This document shows, piece by piece, positions 59,238 through 64,000 of a DNA stretch of 64,000 nt (the stretch's first letter is position 1; the number at the start of each line of letters is the position of its first letter). The position numbers and the translations under genes were made by a program. The notes beneath the pieces were generated by a model, which ran no database searches, was not told the DNA's origin, and saw only the letters and a list, made by a program, of their open reading frames with translations. Source of the stretch: Streptomyces sp. AC550_RSS872 (lineage in GTDB: Bacteria; Actinomycetota; Actinomycetes; Streptomycetales; Streptomycetaceae); the NCBI RefSeq assembly GCF_019049285.1, contig NZ_JAGMUL010000028.1, forward strand, positions 62,001-126,000, read 5' to 3'.

Positions 59238-60284
59238 ATGACGGTGACCCTGGCGGACGTGGCGGCCCGCGCCCAGGTCTCCCCCGCGACGGTGTCGCGC
59301 GTGCTGAACGGGAACTACCCCGTCGCTGCCTCCACCCGGGAGCGGGTGCTGCGGGCGGTGGACGAGCTGGACTACGTGCTGAACGGGCCGGCGAGCGCAC
59401 TGGCGGCAGCCACCTCCGACCTGGTCGGCATCCTGGTGAACGACATCGCCGACCCCTTCTTCGGGATCATGGCGAGCGCGATCCAGTCGGAGATCGGCGG
59501 GCCCGGCGGCCGGGCGGGCGGTGAGCGCCTGGCGGTGGTCTGCAACACCGGGGGTTCGCCCGAGCGCGAGCTGACGTACCTGACCCTGTTGCAGCGGCAG
59601 CGGGCCGCGGCGGTGGTCCTGACCGGCGGTGCCGTCGAGGACGCGCCGCACGCGGCGGCGGTCGCGGCCAAGCTGCGGAGGCTGGCGGACGCCGGGACCC
59701 GGGTCGTGCTCTGCGGCCGGCCGCCCGCGCCCGACACCGGCGCCATCGCGCTGACCTTCGACAACCGCGGCGGCGGCCGTGAACTGACCGAGCACCTCAT
59801 CGGCCTCGGCCACCGGCGCCTCGGCTACATCGCGGGCCCGGAGGAGCGCACGACGACCCGCCACCGCCTGGAGGGCCACCGCGCCGCCCTCGATGCACAC
59901 GGCATCGAGGAGGACCCCCGCTGGTCGGTCCACGGACGCTACGACCGCCAGTCCGGCTACGAGGCCACGCTGGAACTGCTCCGACGGGATCCGTCCCTGA
60001 CCGCCGTGGTGGCCGCCAACGACTCCGTCGCGCTGGGCGCGTGCGCGGCCCTGCGGGATTCCGGCCTGCGCATCCCGGACGACGTCTCGGTCGCCGGCTT
60101 CGACGATCTGCCGTTCAGCATCGACGCGGTGCCTTCTCTCACGACGGTGCGGCTGCCGCTGTCGGAGGCGGGGGCGCGGGCCGGGCGGATCGCGATGGGG
60201 CGGGAGGACGCGCCGCCCGGGGGGATCGCGACGATCCGGGGGGAGCTGATGGTGCGGGGGTCTTCTGGGGGGCCTCGGGGGTAA
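59238..60284 (+). CDS. LacI-family transcriptional regulator of the sugar module
   Basis: The 348-residue protein has a LacI HTH (VTLADVAARAQVSPATVSRV), hinge (GPASALAAATSDLVGILV) and a sugar-binding core (ALTFDNRGGGRELTEHLIGL, GHRRLGYIAGPEERTTTRHR, DDVSVAGFDDLPFSIDAVPS). The ATG at 59238 follows GGAGGA. It is divergent from the three-gene module and probably represses it through the AAGCGCTT site. The effector sugar is not known. Confidence 0.86.
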   Translation: MTVTLADVAARAQVSPATVSRVLNGNYPVAASTRERVLRAVDELDYVLNGPASALAAATSDLVGILVNDIADPFFGIMASAIQSEIGGPGGRAGGERLAVVCNTGGSPERELTYLTLLQRQRAAAVVLTGGAVEDAPHAAAVAAKLRRLADAGTRVVLCGRPPAPDTGAIALTFDNRGGGRELTEHLIGLGHRRLGYIAGPEERTTTRHRLEGHRAALDAHGIEEDPRWSVHGRYDRQSGYEATLELLRRDPSLTAVVAANDSVALGACAALRDSGLRIPDDVSVAGFDDLPFSIDAVPSLTTVRLPLSEAGARAGRIAMGREDAPPGGIATIRGELMVRGSSGGPRG

Positions 60285-60336
60285 GCGAGTGCTTGCGGGT
60301 TGGCGCCCGTCGTGAAAGTGGGCGCCAAGCGGTGGC

Positions 60337-60480
60337 TCAGGCGCCGATGGACCCCTGCTTCACGGCGTCGATGAACGACGTCCAGCCCTACGCGGGGAAG
60401 AGCAGCGCCGGGCCGTACCGCCGCCAGACGTCCGCGACGTGCCGGCCGGTATTCGTTTCCGATCGGCACGTTCGGCGAAC
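60337..60480 (-). pseudogene. decayed DUF397 gene
   Basis: Read on the minus strand up to the stop at 60337, the sequence gives DVWRRYGPALLFPA, then an in-frame TAG, then GWTSFIDAVKQGSIGA. That is the C-terminal half of a DUF397 protein. The N-terminal half (with KSSYS) is not visible. The stop codon and missing start mark it as a remnant. No DUF5753 regulator is adjacent. Confidence 0.65.
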
Positions 60481-60507
60481 ACTGGCGCGCCTGCCTGTCT
60501 GCCCGGC

Positions 60508-60837
60508 TCACGGGAGGGCTTCGAGACGCTCCATGTTGTCCTCGCCCCACTGGCCGAGCGGACCGAGAGCAGCGATGAGTGAGTGTCCGAAGTCGGTCAG
60601 TGAGTACTCCACCTTCGGTGGGACCTGGTGATGGACCTCGCGGTGTACCAGGCCGCTGGCCTCCAGTTCCCGTAGTTGCAGGATCAGTATCCGCTCACTG
60701 ATGCCGGACACGGTCCGGCGCAACTCACCGAAGCGCAGCGGTCCTTCGCCGAGCCAGAAAAGGATCAGTCCCTTCCATTTCCCTCCCATGACGTCGATGG
60801 CAGCGTCCAGCCCGCAGGTGTAGCTCCGCTTTGTCAT
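60508..60837 (-). CDS. HxlR-family transcriptional regulator
   Basis: The 109-residue winged-helix protein has the HxlR pattern: a conserved cysteine in SYTCGLDAAIDVMGGKWKGL, RFGELRRTVSGISERILILQ, LRELEASGLVHREVHHQVPP and VEYSLTDFGHSL. The single cysteine near residue 8 could sense redox or aldehyde stress, as in HypR/QorR. The ATG at 60837 follows AGGGGAAGG. It is divergent from an oxidoreductase gene it probably controls. Confidence 0.86.
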   Translation of the reverse strand: MTKRSYTCGLDAAIDVMGGKWKGLILFWLGEGPLRFGELRRTVSGISERILILQLRELEASGLVHREVHHQVPPKVEYSLTDFGHSLIAALGPLGQWGEDNMERLEALP

Positions 60838-60862
60838 CAGCCTTCCCCTAACAAAAATGTGG

Positions 60863-60885
60863 GTACCCGACAAAATTGTAGGTAC
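60863..60885. promoter_or_regulatory. inverted repeat, probable HxlR operator
   Basis: GTACC and GGTAC are separated by 13 AT-rich bases (CGACAAAATTGTA) in the 179-bp divergent intergenic region. The spacing and AT-rich centre fit HxlR/HypR-type sites. Confidence 0.55.
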
Positions 60886-61016
60886 TTGCAGATGTGCAGG
60901 TGCGCCCACAGCATGGAGCAGGCATCGCACCGAGATCGCCACAACTACGTGCGATTGGCCTGCGTTTGACGCCATGTCAGATGCTCAGGAGGATCCGTCT
61001 CAGGCAGGAGCAACGT

Positions 61017-61937
61017 ATGACCGGGCAGCATCGCACTCCAGTGACCGTCGTCGGACTGGGCTCGATGGGCAGCGCACTGGCTGAGGCGTTCATCGCCGCC
61101 GGGCACCCGACCACCGTCTGGAACAGGACTCCCGGGAAGGCCGCGCCCCTCGTGTCCAAGGGTGCTGTTCACGCACACACCATGGACGCGGCGGTGGCGG
61201 GGAGTCCGCTGGTCATCGCCTGTCTGACCACGTTCGAGAACACCGTCGAGGCCCTCGAACCGGCCGCCGCCGGGCTCAGGGGACGGGCCCTGGTGACCCT
61301 GAACAGCGGCTCACCCGCCGGGGCCCGGCAGATGGCCGGGTGGGCGCTCGGACACGGAGCGCGCTACCTCGGGGGAGCGATCAAGAACGTGCCGTCCGCC
61401 GTGGGCGCCGAAGACACCCTCCTGTACTACGGCGGCGACAACAGCGTCTTCGAGGAGTTCGCTTCCACGCTGCGGGTGCTGGGCGGCGACACCGTCTACC
61501 TCGGTGCGGACCCCGACCTCGCCGCCCTGTACGAGATGGCCGTGGGCGGCACCCTGCTGCCCGCGCTCGTCGGTTTCTTCCAGGGCGCGGCGGCCATGCA
61601 GGCCCGGGGCCTCACGGCGGCCTCGATGGTCCGGTTCAGCGTCAAGTGGTTCGAAATGATCAACTCGGTACTGCCGGTCTTCGCCGAGGAGATCGACCGC
61701 GGCGACTACAGCAAGCCCGCCTCCTCCGTGAACCTCTTCCTGGCCGGAGCCGCCCACGACGAGGAACTCGGCAAGGAAGCGAACCTCGACATGGCCTGGC
61801 ACAGGCCCTTCCACGATCTGCTGGAGCGGGCGGTCGACGCCGGCCATGGTGACCACAGCATCTCCGCTCTGACGGAAGTCCTGAAGAACGGAGTCCTCAA
61901 CAACGGAGTCCTCAAGAACACCGGGCCGACCCGATAG
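61017..61937 (+). CDS. NAD(P)-dependent oxidoreductase, imine-reductase/beta-hydroxyacid dehydrogenase type
   Basis: The 306-residue protein has a Rossmann motif (VTVVGLGSMGSALAEAFIAA, then WNRTPGKAAPLVSKGA for NADPH 2'-phosphate), LNSGSPAGARQMAGWA, and a helical C-terminal dimerisation domain (YEMAVGGTLLPALVGFFQGA). The canonical lysine of 3-hydroxyisobutyrate dehydrogenases is replaced by the YEMAVGG context seen in imine reductases. It is divergent from the HxlR gene. The ATG follows AGGAG. The C-terminus has a short repeat (LKNGVLNNGVLKN). The natural substrate is unknown. Confidence 0.8.
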   Translation: MTGQHRTPVTVVGLGSMGSALAEAFIAAGHPTTVWNRTPGKAAPLVSKGAVHAHTMDAAVAGSPLVIACLTTFENTVEALEPAAAGLRGRALVTLNSGSPAGARQMAGWALGHGARYLGGAIKNVPSAVGAEDTLLYYGGDNSVFEEFASTLRVLGGDTVYLGADPDLAALYEMAVGGTLLPALVGFFQGAAAMQARGLTAASMVRFSVKWFEMINSVLPVFAEEIDRGDYSKPASSVNLFLAGAAHDEELGKEANLDMAWHRPFHDLLERAVDAGHGDHSISALTEVLKNGVLNNGVLKNTGPTR

Positions 61938-62739
61938 CGCAGGACTGCACTCGGGGAGTCAGCGCCGCCGGCGCCATGCGGTCGTCGTTCATCTCGTCGT
62001 CGTCGCCGTAGTCCACCACGCCGCTGACGATATGGCCGCACACGCCGAGCAGCAGGAAGAGCACGACGAGGACCTTGGCCGTGGTGTCCAGCAGGAGTGG
62101 CCGGGTGCCGGAGCGGACCGCTTCCTGCGGAACCGGCTCGTCGCCGAACAGCCGCTTGGGGTAGGCGGGGGTCAGCATCGTGGCGTAGGCGGTGAAACGC
62201 ATCTGGTAGCGGGCGACGGCGGCCGTGGCGGCGAAGACCGGGGCGGGCAGTCGTCCCAGCACGATGCCGATGAGCCAGAAGATCCAGCCGATCGCGAACC
62301 AGCCCGCCTGCGCGAGGTTGTTGATGATGGCCGCCGGGATCATCAGGATCAGGCGGAACAGCACCGCGAGCCGGTTCAGCGGTGTGGCGCGCAGTTCGAT
62401 CTGCACGGGGTGGTCGGGGGCGGAGAACGAGAACGGCGGATAGCGGTCGACCAGGAGCATCGAGCTCACGCCGACCCGCGTCCGGTAGACGAGGACGGAG
62501 CCGAGGAAGGAGAAGACCGCGTCGGGCAGCCGTCCCAGGAACAGCGCGGCGAACCATCCGGCGATGGTCACGAAGAACGCCGCGACCGAGAGCAGGCAGA
62601 CCACCACGAACTGCGGCAGGAGCAGCAGCCAGCGCAGCAGGACGGTCCAGCGCCGCTGCCGCGCGGCAGCGGGGATGTCCAGGACGGGCAGCCACTCTCC
62701 AGCCTCGGAAGCGGCACGAGGATCCCAGCCCGTCGCCAT
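61912..62739 (-). CDS. DUF4389 membrane protein
   Basis: The 275-residue protein begins MATGWDPRAASEAGEWLPVL and has about five hydrophobic segments in two similar halves. The halves read LPQFVVVCLLSVAAFFVTIA, then GWFAALFLGRLPDAVFSF; and FRLILMIPAAIINNLAQAGW, then WLIGIVLGRLPAPVFAAT. This internal repeat is typical of DUF4389 proteins of actinobacteria; the function is unknown. The ATG at 62739 follows GGGAG. The 3' end overlaps the convergent oxidoreductase gene by 26 bp. Confidence 0.8.
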   Translation of the reverse strand: MATGWDPRAASEAGEWLPVLDIPAAARQRRWTVLLRWLLLLPQFVVVCLLSVAAFFVTIAGWFAALFLGRLPDAVFSFLGSVLVYRTRVGVSSMLLVDRYPPFSFSAPDHPVQIELRATPLNRLAVLFRLILMIPAAIINNLAQAGWFAIGWIFWLIGIVLGRLPAPVFAATAAVARYQMRFTAYATMLTPAYPKRLFGDEPVPQEAVRSGTRPLLLDTTAKVLVVLFLLLGVCGHIVSGVVDYGDDDEMNDDRMAPAALTPRVQSCAIGSARCS

Positions 62740-63006
62740 GAGCACTCCCAGTCGTCCCGGAATTCCGCCTGACGTCCCCATGCTGCGGCGGCGCGGCGAG
62801 ACCCGCGCCCGCAGAGGCCCGAACGGGGTGCCCCGCGCCCGCCCGGCGGCCCACCTGAGGCGCCCGCCCCCTGCCGAATCCCCCCTTCCGCATCTATCAC
62901 TGGGCCGACCGGTGATTTCCGGGCCCGACCCCGGTCTCCATCGCCGTAATCACCAACAGCCGACTCACCCGAGCAGCACCCCGGCACGAGAACCAGGAGT
63001 GTCCCC

Positions 63007-63606
63007 ATGCGTATCGCGATCACCGAGTTCATCAGCCTCGACGGCGTCGTCCAGGCCCCCGGCGGCCCCCAGGAGGACACCGACGGCGGCTTCGCGCACG
63101 GTGGCTGGTCGCACCCGTACTTCGACGCGGAGGTACTCGGCGAGGCCTTCGACGCGGGGATGCGGAAGGCCGAGGCGCTGCTCTTCGGGCGTCGTACCTG
63201 GCAGACGATGGCCGGGGCGTGGCCGGAGCGGGCCGGGGACCCTTTCGCCGACCGGATGAACTCGATCAAGAAGTACGTCGTCTCCAGCACCCTCACCGAA
63301 GCCGACCTGACCTGGCACAACACCAGCCTGGTCCCCGGCGCCGAGGCCGTCGCCCGGGTGCGGGAACTGCGGGCGGCGGAGGGCGGCGACCTGGCGATGA
63401 TGGGCAGCCCCACCCTCGTACGGACCCTGATCCAGGAGGGGCTGGTGGACGAGCTCCAGCTCATCGTGATGCCGGTGCTGCTCGGCGGCGGCAAGTCAGT
63501 CTTCCCTGCCGACGGCGGCAAGCGGCCGCTGGAACTCATCTCCACGACCACCGCCAAGACCGGGGCGCAGGTGTGCGTGTACCGGCCGGCGAGTGCCGAG
63601 GGGTAG
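63007..63606 (+). CDS. dihydrofolate reductase family protein (RibD C-terminal-like)
   Basis: The 199-residue protein begins RIAITEFISLDGVVQAPGGP and has ALLFGRRTWQTMAGAWPERA, KKYVVSSTLTEADLTWHNTS, MMGSPTLVRTLIQEGLVDEL, and MPVLLGGGKSVFP, which are the usual marks of the YyaP/YqjY branch of the DHFR/RibD fold. It binds NADPH and probably reduces a pterin- or ribosyl-like compound. It is a single gene with AGGAGTGTCCCC before the ATG. Confidence 0.84.
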   Translation: MRIAITEFISLDGVVQAPGGPQEDTDGGFAHGGWSHPYFDAEVLGEAFDAGMRKAEALLFGRRTWQTMAGAWPERAGDPFADRMNSIKKYVVSSTLTEADLTWHNTSLVPGAEAVARVRELRAAEGGDLAMMGSPTLVRTLIQEGLVDELQLIVMPVLLGGGKSVFPADGGKRPLELISTTTAKTGAQVCVYRPASAEG

Positions 63607-63705
63607 CCGCGAGGACGCGGGCGTCCTAGGCTCGAACCCACGGAACCTCTGACTGAGTCAAGCATCGGCAGTCAGCTGCCGCAGAGTCCACCGGGGTCGA
63701 CGATC

Positions 63706-64000
63706 ATGACAGTCCACGACATCCGCGCCTTCAACCGCTTCTACACGAACGTCATCGGCGCCCTCGACTACAGCCGCCACCTGTACGCCCCGTACACCCT
63801 CACCGAGTCCCGCGTCCTGTACGAGCTCGCGCATTCCCCGCGTACGGACGCGGCCGACCTGCGGACCGAACTCTCGCTGGACGCCGGGTACTTGAGCAGG
63901 ATCCTGAACACGTTCGAGCAGGACGGGCTCATCGAGCGCACGGCCTCCGAGGAGGACCCCCGGCGCCGGCGCGTCACGCTCACCGCGCGTGGGCGGGAGA
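63706..64000 (+). CDS. MarR-family regulator (truncated by window end)
   Basis: The first 98 codons are visible: TVHDIRAFNRFYTNVIGALD, then the winged helix YTLTESRVLYELAHSPRTDA, LRTELSLDAGYLSRILNTFE and QDGLIERTASEEDPRRRRVT. This matches MarR proteins, especially the bifunctional MarR/GNAT type, which often starts with such an N-terminus. The frame is open at the right edge, so a C-terminal acetyltransferase domain may follow outside the window. The ATG is preceded by CGGGGTCGACG, with no clear ribosome-binding site. Confidence 0.75.
   Translation, partial: MTVHDIRAFNRFYTNVIGALDYSRHLYAPYTLTESRVLYELAHSPRTDAADLRTELSLDAGYLSRILNTFEQDGLIERTASEEDPRRRRVTLTARGRE

Noticed and set aside
1..64000. Search for tRNA, rRNA, CRISPR arrays, integrases or phage genes
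   Set aside because: None recognised by eye in either strand; short or diverged RNA genes cannot be excluded without covariance models.

Overview
The window is a piece of a Streptomyces (or close relative) chromosome. The base composition is very GC-rich, most genes start with GTG or ATG and are joined by 4-bp ATGA/GTGA overlaps, and the content is typical of that genus: a gvpO-A-F-G-Y-Z-J-L-S-K gas-vesicle cluster, copZA close to citA and recD2, DUF397/DUF5753 regulator pairs, a gamma-class secreted chorismate mutase and dispersed intergenic repeats. I saw no rRNA, tRNA or CRISPR array. Both ends cut through genes: a glycosyltransferase on the left and a MarR-type regulator on the right.

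Layout. 1-8605: a tightly coupled exopolysaccharide operon of the Wzx/Wzy type (glycosyltransferase, priming sugar-phosphate transferase, polymerase, flippase, NodB deacetylase, GT4, Wzz-like chain-length protein, FemAB/BioF2-like acyltransferase). 9200-10625: a decayed IS605-type element whose tnpB is broken by several frameshifts but whose two end hairpins are intact, followed by a transglutaminase-like gene. 11926-18307: a cold-shock-like protein, secreted chorismate mutase, a VWA lipoprotein, and an unusual hydrolase/ABC-ATPase fusion with its permease. 18554-24231: a 31-residue hydrophobic peptide gene, then a myo-inositol catabolic operon on the minus strand (iolC, aldolase, iolD, mmsA) in which no full iolB is present. 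24709-29815: a small HTH protein, GNAT, zinc alcohol dehydrogenase, and an MMPL exporter divergent from its probable TetR repressor. 29805-32415: copper export (CsoR-type operator, copZ, copA). 33086-36907: citA and recD2.

36822-41613 is the most irregular part. A 4.7-kb block of small regulatory genes (DUF397, two DUF5753 HTH proteins, an RsbW-like ATPase, DUF6879 and two small unknowns) lies between copies of the 5' end of recD2. There is one 106-bp direct repeat with one mismatch, and a third, diverged recD2 5' fragment. All three recD2 copies share a 14-bp core. It looks like a genomic island or a recombination scar at recD2, with no recognisable integrase left.

42205-48823: a cupin protein and a ribose operon (LacI regulator with two operators, rbsA, a fused rbsC-rbsB, rbsK, rbsD). 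49051-55172: a DUF937-like gene and the complete Streptomyces gas-vesicle operon, several of whose proteins carry long charged, low-complexity tails. 55185-60284: a lipoprotein and a three-gene sugar module (TIM-barrel isomerase, DUF993, Gfo/Idh/MocA dehydrogenase) divergent from a LacI regulator. 60337-64000: a dead DUF397 gene, an HxlR regulator divergent from an imine-reductase-like oxidoreductase, a DUF4389 membrane protein, a DHFR-family protein and a truncated MarR regulator.

Coordinates of coding regions come from reading frames and start choice by ribosome-binding site and overlap. Functional calls are from recognised motifs and gene context only; no database search was possible.
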